NCBI RefSeq assembly: GCF_050624435.1
Contig: NC_134537.1
Location: 123,493,586 to 123,557,585, forward strand
Origin: Tenrec ecaudatus
Taxonomy: Eukaryota > Chordata > Mammalia > Afrosoricida > Tenrecidae
Reading direction: 5' to 3'
DNA length: 64,000 nt
A program made the position numbers and the translations under genes. This document shows, in pieces, positions 1-9,929 of the stretch (the first letter of the stretch is position 1; each line of letters starts with the position of its first letter). The notes under the pieces are model-generated. The model did not search any database and was not told the DNA's origin. It saw only the letters and a program-made list of their open reading frames with translations.

Positions 1-454
1 GTTTTACTATCTGGTAGTTATCTTTATTACCACTACTCTCTGGTCGGCGTCTTAAAGTTGTCCTTGTGTCAGATTTATTTCTGTCATGTTAGACCCCGTT
101 TAGGGCTTAGCTATTCTGAGCAGAGTGTTAACTCTCATGTTACACACCTATGTACACATATCTAGAATTAGGCACTTGACACATGGACAAAATTCCTATT
201 CTAATATTAAATGGATGCTAAGTGGCATCTAACACGTGGCCTCAGTTTGGGGGAGGCAATACAGAATAGTGGGGACTGTGGCAAATTCAGGATGGTGATG
301 AACATGCTTCTTCTAAAATAGTGTTTTCTAATTAAAGGCAGTAATACTGTCCACTTGTGGGGTGCTGGCATGATCCAGAGGGGGCGCTGCAGAAGCAGAG
401 ACCTACACTTTATCCTGGATCATGGGCTATAGCACAAGTCTTTTCTTTCCTTTT
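1..454. other. No recognised feature
   Basis: Non-repetitive-looking, moderately AT-rich sequence without a credible ORF, RNA gene or repeat that I can name. It precedes a short L1 3' end. Confidence 0.4.
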
Positions 455-545
455 TCTTTTTTAATCACTTTATTAAGGGCTCATATAACTCTTATCACAG
501 TCCATACATGCATCAGTTGTGTAAAGCATTTGTGGTACAAGTCTT
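455..545 (-). mobile_element. L1 3'-terminal fragment (short)
   Basis: About 90 bases of the 3' end of the L1 family that dominates this window, on the minus strand. On the plus strand it starts at the poly-T/AATAAA-complement side (TTTAATCACTTTATTAAGGG) and runs through the CTCATATAACTCTTATCACA block and the TCAGTTGTGTAAAGCA block seen in every other copy. It is severely 5' truncated. Confidence 0.7.
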
Positions 546-630
546 TTCATCATCACGGGGATGCAGAGTCATTTTTTGTTTTGAAAAGGGGGTGGCAGGC
601 CAAATACGTCTAGGAATCCATGCTCTAAAG

Positions 631-817
631 CAGTGGTTCTCAACCTTCCTAATGCTGCAGCCCTTTCATACAGTTCCTCATGTGGTGACCTCCAACCATC
701 AAATGATTTCCGTTGCTACTTCATAACTAATTTTCCTACTGTTATGTATCAGGTACCCCCTGTGAAAGGGTTGTTTGACCCTCAAAAGGGTGTCAACCCA
801 CAGGTTGAGAACCGCTG
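631..817. mobile_element. SPIN-like non-autonomous hAT element (copy 1)
   Basis: A 187-base MITE. It starts CAGTGGTTCTCAACCTTCC and ends AGGTTGAGAACCGCTG, so the terminal inverted repeats are about 16 bases. It is flanked by an 8-base target-site duplication, CTCTAAAG on the left and CTCTACAG on the right, close to the hAT/Charlie preference nTCTAGAn. The interior carries the typical pattern of a block around CAGTTCCTCATG, a block around GTTGCTACTTCATAAC and a block around CCCCTGTGAAAGGG. There is no coding capacity, so it must have been moved in trans by a hAT transposase. The length and sequence match the SPIN non-autonomous family known in tenrec and several other tetrapods. Confidence 0.85.
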
Positions 818-825
818 CTCTACAG

Positions 826-1412
826 GGAGTCCTGCCTAATGCCATTGAGGGTTATAGGTATTGACATATCCTCTGATTTTCACAGATGAACTAGAAATCT
901 AGACCTTATGTGACATTTCCTTATTTAAAATGTTGCCATCAAGGCAATAAAATGGTCCACATCTTAGAAAAGAGGTTCTTGCTTTTATTACGAATTTCAA
1001 CCAATGGAAACATTCCTCTAGGCAAAGCAAGGAAGCCTGAAGGGCAGCCCTTTGAATGAGTGGAAAAGAACAAAAAAGGTGAGACTAGATGTCTGACTTT
1101 GTACCTTCTTCTTAATCTGAGATATGAAATCATAATTTTATTATTTCTAACAAGGTTGTGTTTTTAAAATGTATAACAAAGAACTTTAAATCAAGAGTAA
1201 TTTGATATCATAAAGGCATCCAGCTCAATGCACTTCAAGTCCATGCACCCCACGCAAGCCAGAGCCTCTTTCCACTCACATAGCTGTTGGCCGGCCGGTG
1301 CAAAAAGGAAACAGAGAGGTCAGAGGCCCATGGGTGCAGTCTCATGAATCCAAGGTTGGAGGGCACATGGCAGGGTGTTGACAGTTCTCAGGGTTTCGGG
1401 GCAGGGGTAAGG
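826..1412. other. No recognised feature
   Basis: Mixed-composition unique sequence between a SPIN copy and repeat family A. There is a short purine-rich stretch near 1380-1410. No repeat or exon was recognised. Confidence 0.35.
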
Positions 1413-1939
1413 GTGTTAGTCTGGGTAGACTAGAGAAACAAATTTGTAGACACTCGTGTGTATAAGAAAGAGGTTTATATTACAGGAGCAAGTGAATATT
1501 GAGAAAACTTTCCAGGCCAGTCCAGATCAAGTCCATACCAATCTATAAAGTCCTCTTCAGACTCACGAAATACATGCAATATGCCAAATGCAGGAAGATC
1601 ACAGGCCAGTGGGTGCAAAGTCCTGTGGATTCAGTGGTGGTAGAAGCATCTCAGCATTGGCGGGGATGGGGTGGGGGTGTTCCAAGTGGCTTCTCCAGCT
1701 CTAGAGGTCTGGTTGCATCAGCATAGCCCCATGTGCCTTGTCAGTAGAGCTTCTCTCAGCAAGTGAACAGAGAGTGAGAATCTTCTGCCTCCAAGGAGGA
1801 AATCCAGGAGTTCCCAGAATCCTCAGGAGAAGGCCATGCCCACACAGAGGCCTCTGGCTATACCCTGATTGACAGACGAGATTCCACCCCTTCACTCAGA
1901 ATCCCTTCAAATTGACAACAGATTATCTAACTACCACAG
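1413..1939 (+). repeat. Interspersed repeat family A, copy 1 (LTR-like ends)
   Basis: About 527 bases homologous to 30602-31180. Both copies start with GTGTNAGTCTGGG, continue with TGACTAGAGAAACAAAT or a variant, share blocks around CCAGTCCAGATCAAG, AATGCAGGAAGATCAC and GGCCAGTG, and end in a TTGACA...CTACCACAG or CTATCACAG block. The outer bases are TG...CA with a short inverted repeat (TGTGGTAGTT on the reverse end), as in a solo LTR. I found no convincing target-site duplication, so a DNA element is possible. No ORF. Confidence 0.6.
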
Positions 1940-2069
1940 GGCCCCACAGGGGGTCGAGGTAGGCAGAGTCCCAACCAACAGGAAGGCCAAGGAGTGGAGA
2001 GAGGAGAGCAAGTTACCAGTGTCTTATGTATAGGAGATTGTTGGTGTTTTTTGTTTTAAACATTAAAAA

Positions 2070-2515
2070 AATAGGGTGAGGATTTATGTAGCAGATCTGT
2101 TTTCCATTCAACAGTTACTACGCATTTCATTTTCTGTCATTGACTGCAATCCCCACAAAGTACTGATGGCGCTTCCTTCCTGTTTTCTGTTTCCATCTTC
2201 CTTCTTTCCTAACCCTTCTGAAGTTTGTCCTTGGGTGAAGGCCACCCTGTTGATGTCAAATGGTTGGTTAGTCTAAGGTGTGTGCACCTCATTAGTGTTA
2301 TTGTTCCAGCCTAAGGTGTGTGTGTGTGCACCTCATTAGTGTTATTGTTCATTTGGGAGCCCTAACTTCTTTTTCAGATACTTGAGCTGTGAGAGTGAGT
2401 CCATTTCTAGTCCTGAAGGGTGACTAAGGGGCACGGTCTTAATGGTTCCACCAGTCCTTGTTAAGTCTGATCTTTGATATGATATTGTTTTGTTTCACAT
2501 GTTCCTCCAACACTA
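2070..2515 (+). repeat. Interspersed repeat family B, copy 1
   Basis: Homologous to 19930-20290 by eye. Both share TTCTTTCCTA(A/G)CCCTTCT, a GTAAA/GTGAA-GGCC-CCCTT block, an upstream CTAA(G/C)GTGTG block and a downstream block around GGTTCCACCAGTC(C/T)TTG followed by CTGATCTTTG. This copy has an internal direct duplication: the CTAAGGTGTGTG...TTAGTGTTATTGTTC segment occurs at about 2271-2308 and again at 2313-2350. The class is unknown to me; LTR retroelement is one possibility. Confidence 0.5.
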
Positions 2516-2534
2516 CGCAGGGGATTAAAACTCA

Positions 2535-3012
2535 ATGTAAAACTCAATGTAAACGAAAATCCTCACAACTGGACCAATGGGTAACATCATGATAAGTGCA
2601 GAAAAGATCGAAGTTGCCATTGATTTTGTCTTGCTTAGATCCATAGTCTATGCTCCCGAAAGCAGCAGTCATGAGATCAAATGACTTGAGGTACTGGGGT
2701 AAGCCTGCTGTATGAGACCTCTTTACAGTGTTGAAAAGCAAGGATGTCACTTTGAGGACTAAGGGGCACCTGACTCAAGTCATGGTATTTTCAATGGCCT
2801 CATATGCATGTGAAAGGTGAACACTGAATAAGGAAGACAAAAGAAAACTCAATGCATCTGAACTATGGTGTTGGTAACGAATACTGAAAGTAGCGTAGAC
2901 TGCCAAAAGAACAAGCAGATCTATCTTGGAAAAAAAGGACAGCCAGAATGTTCCTTAGAGGTGAGGAAGGCAAGACTTCATTTTACATATTTTGGAAACA
3001 TGGTCAGGTCAG
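2535..3012 (+). mobile_element. RTE (BovB-like) LINE fragment, RT C-terminal region
   Basis: Decayed 3' half of an RTE LINE ORF. Landmarks in order are AATCCTCACAACTGGACCAA, the (C/T)TTGG(A/C)TCCA...AGCAGTCA block (protein signature FLGS.I...GSSSQEIKRR in other copies), CAAGCCATGGTATTTTCAAT-like sequence, CATATGCATGTGAAAG, AATAAGGAAGAC, GGACTGCCAAAAGAAC and TACATATTTTGGA. Several stops and indels break it. It passes directly into an AfroSINE 3' segment at about 3007. Confidence 0.85.
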
Positions 3013-3137
3013 CAGTTCAAGACTACCAGTTGCTCCACAGGAGAAAGATGAGGCTTCCTACTCCTGTGAAGAGTTTGTCTCACAGGGATTAGAAGTAGAA
3101 TTGACTCAATGGCAGTAAGGTTGGTTTTTTTTGGTTT
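3007..3137 (+). mobile_element. AfroSINE 3' segment joined to RTE
   Basis: Resembles the AfroSINE body from the anticodon-side GTCAGCAGTTC through CCACAGGAGAAAGATGAGGC, CTCCTGTGAAGAG and GAATTGACTCAATGGCAGTAAGGTTGG, ending in a T/G-rich tail. The tRNA-like 5' end is missing. The preceding sequence is RTE, so this is either a truncated SINE insertion or a chimeric retrotransposition product. Confidence 0.7.
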
Positions 3138-3611
3138 TTGGCTATCCAAGATCTTCTAATCTGATCCCTTTCAGAGCAGTTAATTAAGTAGTAGTTGGGC
3201 ATCATCTATTTCTTCTGGGTCAAGGATATGTATGTGACATGACATTAAATACTTACTTGAAAGCATCAAGAGTTAGAGATAAGAAGATTGAAATCAATTA
3301 GTCAATTTGATTTCTATTCCAGATAAAGTAGAGGTGGGACTGGTTATATGATCTGTTTTAATGTATCCAAAAGTATTTAATCAAAGTGAGTGCTCCATTT
3401 TTTGTTTTATATTTGCATCTACACTGCTTACTTTTTCCTATCAACTGAATGATTACATTGGAAGTGTTTTGTGAGAGAGTTGTGATAGAAATATACTACT
3501 ATCAACACTTAATTAAAGTTATGGAAAAGGTTCTTAACTCATATGCAGTTTGAGTTGTATTTTATCAGTAACACTGAAGGTATTACTGCAGTTATTAAAA
3601 TAATGATAAAC

Positions 3612-3822
3612 AACCACACTCTCTGCCATCGAGTTGATTCTGACTCACAGTGTTGCAAGAGGACAAGTTAGAAGTTAGTTCCCCTAGAGGTTCCCGAGCC
3701 CGGTAAATCTTCGTGGGACCAGAGAGCCTTGTCTTTCTCCCATGGGGCTGCTGGTGGGTCCAACTGCTGACCTTCGGGTTAGCAGTCGAACATGTACCCA
3801 CTATTCCACCAGCGCTCCCACT
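3612..3822 (-). mobile_element. AfroSINE, near full length
   Basis: tRNA-derived SINE on the minus strand. Read on the plus strand, the 3' tail (CTCTGCCATCGAGTTGATTC) comes first. It is followed by a conserved CTTTCTCCCATGGGGCTGCT block, TGGTGGGTCCAACTGCTGAC, TTCGGGTTAGCAGTCGAACA and the tRNA-like head ending CACCAGCGCTCCC. About 210 bases, essentially complete. Confidence 0.85.
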
Positions 3823-4889
3823 GAAGCTAAGGTTAGATTAAAATCCAATATCTCACTATTCGTTTTCCCTTTTGATTAATTTGTAACTGGATCTAATTTT
3901 TATTATTTCTACTTCCTTTTAAGTGAAAAATTTATGTTGTTTTTTCAGTATGAGTCTTGGTATGAATCCAGGATAAGTGTATCTACAGCGACAGTAAGAG
4001 AGGGATGCATTTCTCAGGGTTATGGCAGGGGAGGCTGGAGAGAAATGGGGAGCTTATAATAATGGACACAAGAGTGAAGACAGTGCTCCAAAACTGATCG
4101 CACAACTCTTTTAAGTACATTTAAATAATGAAGCTGTCTGGTATGTGAATTGCATGTCAATAAACTGTTAAAATTTAATTGACATGTAATGAAGATTGTG
4201 ACGCTGTAGCTTGAAGTTTTTTTTCCTTCTACCTATGCCAAGTTGTCTAAATAACACAATAGAAGAATTTATATATTGGGCCAAATCATATACAAGGTCA
4301 AATCATATATCCTAGAAACCAGACTATTTTTACATCCATTATTTTATAACTCTTGGGAGTTATTGAAACATTTTCAGGAAGTTATAAATCTAACTACTGA
4401 ATTTACTAGGATTAAGTCGATATTTCTCTATATCTTTGCTAAGTTTTAATTGAAAGTTTTATCAATTAAAAGAAAATATCAATATTCATCAAGATAAATT
4501 TTGAACAGTCTTTGAAAGCAAATAACAATTTACTGTGAACAATAGTATCCCTGGTGATTTCACTTTTACACAGTGTACATAAATGGAACAAACCATTTTT
4601 TATTTGTCTACAATAAAATGACAATGTTACCTTTATGTAATTTTATTGGAAAAAATTGCATAAATTATCTTTTCATAAGTCCTGAAATTATATAATCATG
4701 GGGAAGAGATCTTTTTTCTATTTTATGACCCAAATGGCCAGTAGTAGTTTCTTGAACTATAATATTCTATATTAACTACTTCCTTTTTCTCTGAATCCAT
4801 GTATCTTGCAGTCAAAAATTCACCTTCCATTCATATATGTTCATCCATCCGTTCATCGTTTTGTGTGCATGTAAAGGGAGAGGCTTTAG
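3823..4889. other. AT-rich stretch, no recognised feature
   Basis: Long AT-rich sequence with no repeat I can name and no ORF worth reporting. Candidate old, eroded DNA. Confidence 0.4.
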
Positions 4890-4981
4890 TCCCCTGGTGT
4901 GGCCAGGAGTCGGAATCCACTCATTGGCAGTGGGTTTGGTTTTCTTTTGAGCAGCCCTAAAGCTCTCTGCGCCACCAGGTG
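4890..4981 (+). mobile_element. AfroSINE fragments, internally deleted
   Basis: The SINE 3' tail GAGTCGGAATCCACTCATTG then CAGTGGGTTTGGTTTTC is preceded almost directly by what looks like the head motif CCCCTGGTG, so nearly all of the body is missing. A short reverse-oriented head (CTGCGCCACCAGG) follows at 4968-4980. These are remnants only. Confidence 0.55.
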
Positions 4982-5212
4982 GCAGAGTGTCCTTGACTTA
5001 GAGTAAGTATTGTCGTCTTTCACTTTGATTGCCAAAACATAACTAGTACAGTGAGTTGTCATCCAACCTTTGCTTCTATACCTTTTGAAATAATTTTGAA
5101 AATGTGTACCTCCCACACATTTGTCAATTCGTATATAAAATCATTCAACAGTTTAAATAACTGAGGAGATATAACTTTTGGCCTATTGAAAATATTACAA
5201 TCTTGACATAAA

Positions 5213-5345
5213 ATTGTTACATCACCCTGTGGAACTAAGCTACTTGAATACGAACTCATGGAGCTTATAGAACCAGGAGAACTGCCTCTTTGGGTTTCTG
5301 AGGCTGTACGTCTTTACGGAAGCTGCACGCCTCATCTTTTACTCC
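5213..5345 (-). mobile_element. AfroSINE fragment
   Basis: On the plus strand the block TTTACGGAAGCTGCACGCCT followed by CATCTTTTACTCCC is the reverse complement of the SINE middle (GGGAG..AAGATGAGG..GCTTCCGTAAA). The 5' tRNA head is not recognisable. It lies directly before another, plus-strand copy. Confidence 0.6.
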
Positions 5346-5404
5346 CTGTGGGTTGGAATCAACTCAAGACAATGAAGTAAATGAATACAAAACATATGCC
5401 TGTC

Positions 5405-5585
5405 GATATATACAGTGTTGGACTGCTGACCAGAAGACTGGTAGTTTAAACCCACCAACCACTCAGCAGGAGAAAGATGAGGCTGTCTGCTCCCGTAATG
5501 ATTTACTGCCTGCGACACCCTATCTAGGATCTCTATGAGACAGTATTGATGCAATGACATTGGATTTAGGGTTTGGGTTTGCCAT
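5405..5585 (+). mobile_element. AfroSINE
   Basis: Landmarks are GTTGGACTGCTGACCAGAAG, GGTAGTTTAAACCCACCAAC, CAGGAGAAAGATGAGGCTGT, CTGCTCCCGTAATGATTTAC, TCTATGAGACAGTATTGATG and a final GGGTTTGGGTTT. The tRNA head is eroded and the tail is diverged. It is otherwise the standard tRNA-plus-RTE-tail SINE layout. Confidence 0.75.
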
Positions 5586-6578
5586 CTATTTTTTTTTTGT
5601 ATTCCAAAACAAGATAATCTTTTACCAGATACTTAACATACCTCTTTTTCCTCCTAGAAATCTTAATTCTACTTTATTTCCTCCATAGAAATTTATTTTA
5701 ATATAAAATACTTTATGATTAAAGGTTTTTTTTATCACCACTTACCCTTTTGAGTAAAAAGAGAATGTTAAGAAGTTAAATTAAGGGTTTGATATTTCTT
5801 GTTCCAGTACAGTTCTATGTGTTAACGTTTTTCCAATAGATCATTGGTAAAGCATTCTAAATAAGATACTACTTTTTATAAAGAGCTATAACATAAAGAA
5901 GCAAAGTTGTTTTGGAAATACGCCTCTCAATGAAAGAGGTTAAACATTTCGATTTTCCTTTCAGTTGGGGCCTCTGTCCTTGGCTTCAAAAAAGAAAGAA
6001 TTGACTGGGGTTTTGATAAAGGAGAGAAGCAGTTTCAGGTTTTACACAGGCGCCCTAAGGGCACTTCGCACCCACGTGTGGAAGCCTGAGGCCAGAGAAA
6101 CCTACAGCCTGCCCTGGATGTGTAGGAGCCACGGAGAGCTAGCGAGCAGTGGGCTCAAAGTTTCTGGCTTTTCAGGGCTCACCGCCCCTTCTTTCCCCCC
6201 ACCCCCTTCACCCTTGCCCCGGTTGGGAGGCGTGGCCAATGGTACTGGTTGACCCCATTGACTGAATTAAGCCCACCTGGCCTCGATGGAGGCCAATCCA
6301 GGTGAACTGTCCACCTAGATGTACCGCTCCTTCCTGGCTCGGAGCCTGAATTTGGAGCATGCTCAGTAAATGACCTGGTCCCTATATTACCTAAGGGGTT
6401 TATACTTGCAGACTTTGTACCACAGTCAGATTCTGACGGGTGTCAGGTAGGCCTTTCTTTTGAAAAGCGGGAGAAGGGAAAGGTGCTCCAATATGATGAA
6501 GATGGCTTCATTTTTATGGGCAGATTGATTTTAGGCAAAAATACATACATGAGTTGGAGATCTAGCTTACTTAGATTA
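5586..6578. other. Unique stretch with a GC-rich, CCAAT-bearing segment
   Basis: 5586-5960 is AT-rich and featureless. 5960-6430 is noticeably GC-rich, with C-runs, GGCCAAT at about 6234-6240, a palindrome-like GGCCTCGATGGAGGCC and CCTATATTACC at about 6381. This could be an old LTR or a small promoter-like segment. There is no supporting ORF beyond a 95-codon open frame that shows no protein signature. Confidence 0.3.
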
Positions 6579-6765
6579 GCGTTTCTCAAACAGAGGAGAG
6601 TTTGCCCACAGGTGGTATTTGGCAACGAATGAAGATTTTTCTGTCATCACAATGTGGGGAGGGGTGAATTGTGTGTTGCTCCTAGCATCTGGTGGGTCAA
6701 GGCCAAGGACATTGCTAACCTACTCTGTTCCCAGACCAACACAGCTGAGAACCAAGTGTTCAATT
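6579..6765. mobile_element. MER20-like hAT DNA transposon fossil
   Basis: Starts near GTTTCTCAAACAGAGG and contains TTTGGCAACG, TTCTGTCATCACAATGTGGG, GAGGGGTG and CTAGCATCTGGTGGGTCAAG followed by GCCAAGGACATTGCTAA. These correspond to the MER20 consensus blocks (TTTGGCAATGTCTGG, GTTGTCACAACTGGGG, CATCTAGTGGGTAGAGGCCA). The right inverted end is degraded. This is an ancient eutherian non-autonomous element. Confidence 0.6.
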
Positions 6766-6944
6766 ACGTTTGTGTAAAGAATGAGAAGAGGAAAAGGAAT
6801 CACACAATTGATTGTAGAGTGAACTATACTAAGGCTCATAGATTCTTCAATGTATTTCTTCCTCTTCTGTGTATATGCAGCATTCTTAGACAAAATGAGA
6901 AATTTCAGGATTAAATAAAATATTTCTAACTTTTCCCAATGAAC

Positions 6945-7175
6945 CAACCAGTTGCCTTCAATTTGATCCCAACTCGTGGGGACCCCATGTGAAGCCGAGC
7001 AGAACTGCTTGCTCCATCAAGTGTCCAGGGCAATGGCCTGGTGGAAGTAGATGTCAGGCTCTCCTTTCAGAGTTCTGCTGGGTGAGAATGAATCAACACC
7101 ATTCTGTTCAGAGCTTAGTGCTCCACCCTCTGTGCCTGCCGCAGACCCCCAAATCTGCCCAGGATACATGTGCTG
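6945..7175 (-). mobile_element. AfroSINE, older subtype
   Basis: Minus-strand SINE of the longer, older AfroSINE type. The plus strand shows CCAGTTGCCTTCAATTTGAT, CCCAACTCGTGGGGACCCCA, AGCAGAACTGCTTGCTCCAT and TGGTGGAAGTAGATGTCAGG. This corresponds to the reversed SINE tail and the block that pairs with AAGGCCTGGCGATCTACTTC in plus-strand copies. The head is diverged. Confidence 0.65.
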
Positions 7176-7439
7176 TTTCAGGAATCCAAAAAACACAGAC
7201 ATGACCTGTAACTTTACTACATGAGATAATATCTGTAAACAATGATAAATTAAAAGCCCTCTCCCATTTACCCCCTATTGCCTAGATAATGTCTGTCCAT
7301 TGATACCCATTCTATCAGCTTTATCCTAGGTTTATAAAGACTTATTTATACCGTTAGAATTTGGAAATATAAAACATTAAAGTGGTTTTAAAATGCTTAG
7401 TTGAGAGATTATTTTTGTAATATTAAAAGAAAATTGTTT

Positions 7440-7765
7440 CATGATACTGAGTAATATTCCACTTTAGGTATATGCCATAACTTGTCTATTCATTCATCTC
7501 TCGATGGATTTTGAGGTTGTATGTGATTTGGTGCAAAGCTGCTATCACATTTGTTTATAGGTCTTCGTGTTCTAATTGCTTTGGGGCAAATATTAGAAGT
7601 GGAACCATTGAGCTGTAAGGTATGCATATGTTTATATTATAAGACATTGCCAAGCTCTCTTTCAAAGTAGTACAGTTTTGCACTCTCATCAGCAATTCCA
7701 GTGTCTCCAGTGCCTCTTTCATACTTAGCATTGTCAGCCTTTCTACTTTTAGTTTTTAAATGCAT
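7440..7765 (-). mobile_element. Old L1 ORF2/3' end fragment
   Basis: Antisense L1 similar to mammalian-wide L1M 3' regions: TGAGTAATATTCCACTTTAG, CTTGTCTATTCATTCATCTC, GATGGATTTTGAGGTTGT, TTGGGGCAAATATTAGAAGT, GGAACCATTGAGCTGTAAGG and CTCATCAGCAATTCCAGTGT. Heavily mutated and non-coding. Confidence 0.7.
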
Positions 7766-7785
7766 GGATAGAATAGAGTATAGTT

Positions 7786-7905
7786 GGAGCTCTGGCTGAT
7801 ACAGATAGTTAATTTGGTTTGCTGCTAACTGAAAGGTTTTAGTACATCTAGAACTGCCCTGAAAGAAAGGCTTGGTGATCTACTTTAAAAAGAAATTATG
7901 GAAAG
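7786..7905 (+). mobile_element. AfroSINE, older subtype, 5' half
   Basis: tRNA-like head GTTGGAGCTCTGGCTGATAC, then TTTGCTGCTAACTGAAAGGT and GAAAGGCTTGGTGATCTACT, which match the older AfroSINE body. The 3' tail is absent. Confidence 0.6.
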
Positions 7906-8034
7906 GAAACATTTATTGGAACTTGAACTTTGTACATTTTATTGTTTGGGTGTTTTCTTGCATATATTTTCACAAAACGGTCAAATGTCTCTTAAAATCC
8001 CAGAGGGTGTGTTTATTTAGACCTCCCTGCTTTA

Positions 8035-9246
8035 TTTACTTATTTATTTGTTAATCATTTTATTGGGAGCTCTTATAGATATCATAACATCCCATAGTTA
8101 TCACATCAAACAGTATTGTACAATTGCTACCACAGTTTCAAAACATGTTTTTCTCCTTGAACTCCTTGCTATTAGCTCCCCTTTATCTCTTTCTTCCCAT
8201 CCTTGCCCCCCGAAACCCTTATTATTTTTATTATATGCATATATACTTTTGCCATATCTTATGCCATCCAATATATCCATTCACATACAATTCTGCTGTT
8301 TGCTCCCCTCAAGTGGGGGATACAGTCATCAATGCTTTCAGCTCCCCCCACCCTTCTCTTCCATACCCTCAGGGAACCATTACTCCTGTTACTGTTTCTA
8401 AAGGGTTATCTATCTTGGCTTTCATGTATTGAAGAATCTTACTTATATAAATGAATGTACCCAAATCTAACAAGATTAATCAAAAATCATAATAGTAAGG
8501 GGAGGAAATATTAAAGAACTAGAGGATGATTATGTGCTTCATCAGTGCTATACCACACCCTGGATTATTCATCCCTTTTGTGTGACCCTTTTGAGAGAGA
8601 CTGTCCAATTATTTTACAGGTGGGCTTGGGGTCTCCACCACATCCACGCTCCTTCACATAGATCTGGTTGCTTGTTTTTGAACTTCTGATACCTATTCCC
8701 ATCAAGACCTCATGATCACACAGGCCGGTGTGCTTCTTCCATGTTGGCTTTGTTGTTCCCTGTTAGATGGCCACTTTGTTAACTATAAGCCTTGAAGACC
8801 CCAGACACTATCTCTTTTAATAGCCTGGTATCATCAGCTTTCTTCACCACATTTGCTTATGCACCTATTTTGTCTTCAGCGATCATGTTGGGAATGTGAG
8901 TATCATACAATACCACATTCTTGGAACAAACCATTCTTGTACTTAGGTAAGATTTAAGTAGAGGCCCTCTTTTTCTTTCCTCCTGACCCACTATCATGTT
9001 TACCCATCATTCATCTCTCAGTAATTCCTCTCAAATACAATTTGATTGATCAAACATAACCAGAAAAGCTACATACATCACCATCAATCTTAGAACCCTT
9101 ACTGTTCTGTGTTCCTGTCATTATTGACTCACTGCTTAACACCCACCTCTCCTTCCCTCTAGTGTCCCCCCCAACCAACTTTCAGTCCATGGCTGTGACT
9201 GTGGGATTGCTTATCCTCCTTATTTTGTATAGATAAACATGCAAGG

Positions 9247-9300
<54 letters not shown>

Positions 9301-9530
9301 ATACAAATAGTCCCAAGTCTAACAGGGACCCTGATCCAGAGTAGGTGATTATCTCTCTGTTAAATCACAAGAAGGACATGTTCTATTCCATCAGTCCAGT
9401 TCCCTTGTCTTTCAGGGTCCTTAACCTGGGATCACATGCTAACAAAATGTACACCCTTTAATCTTCAGATTCTTGTCCAAAAGGCATGTATCCTAAACAT
9501 CCCCATTGCTATTCCTGCTAGTGTTTTGTT
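8035..9530 (-). mobile_element. L1 3' UTR, older subfamily
   Basis: Minus-strand L1 3' UTR whose 3' end lies at the left (TTAATCATTTTATTGGGAGC). It shares the modular order of the young family: the GGAACCATTACTCCTGTTAC block, AGGGGAGGAAATATTAAAG, CACACAGGCCGGTGTGCTTC, AGATGGCCACTTTGTTAACT and CACATTTGCTTATGCACCTA. It has distinctive sequence such as CAATTCTGCTGTTTGCTCCC shared with 55862-56505, so the two form a second, older 3' UTR type. A GA microsatellite sits inside at 9247-9299. The right edge is uncertain and may reach about 9760. Confidence 0.75.
9247..9299. repeat. (GA)n microsatellite
   Basis: Nearly pure GA dinucleotide repeat of about 53 bases with two interruptions at its left end, inside the old L1 3' UTR. 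Confidence 0.95.
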
Positions 9531-9761
9531 TTTAATTAGGTAGGGAAGGATATTACATTTTGGATCATCAACTCTTTATGTTAACAGTTTAAATCACTAA
9601 TCAACACCCTCCAAAGTGTACCCTTCCCCTGCCCCTTGATTTCTCCTCTCCTTCATCTAGGTTACTATCATCTATGACACCAACATTACACCTATCCCCT
9701 GGTAGCCATTTATTTTCTCTTCTCTCACTTGCCCTCCTGCCCTTGGTAGTCTCCAAAGTCT

Positions 9762-9895
9762 GTTCAAGAAAGGCCTGGTGATCGACTTTTAAAAAGCAAA
9801 CAAACACGACCCATTGAAAACCCTGTGGAGCTCAACTCCATTCTGACACCTACGGACCATTCCTGAGTCAGAATCAACTCAATGGCAACTGACAC
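9762..9895 (+). mobile_element. AfroSINE, older subtype, 3' half
   Basis: Starts at AAGAAAGGCCTGGTGATCGA, then ACCCATTGAAAACCCTGTGG, GAGCTCAACTCCATTCTGAC and GAGTCAGAATCAACTCAATG with a GCAACTG tail. The tRNA head is absent. Confidence 0.75.
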
Positions 9896-9929
9896 AGAAT
9901 CTTCCCATTAAGATAGCTATTCTTACAAT

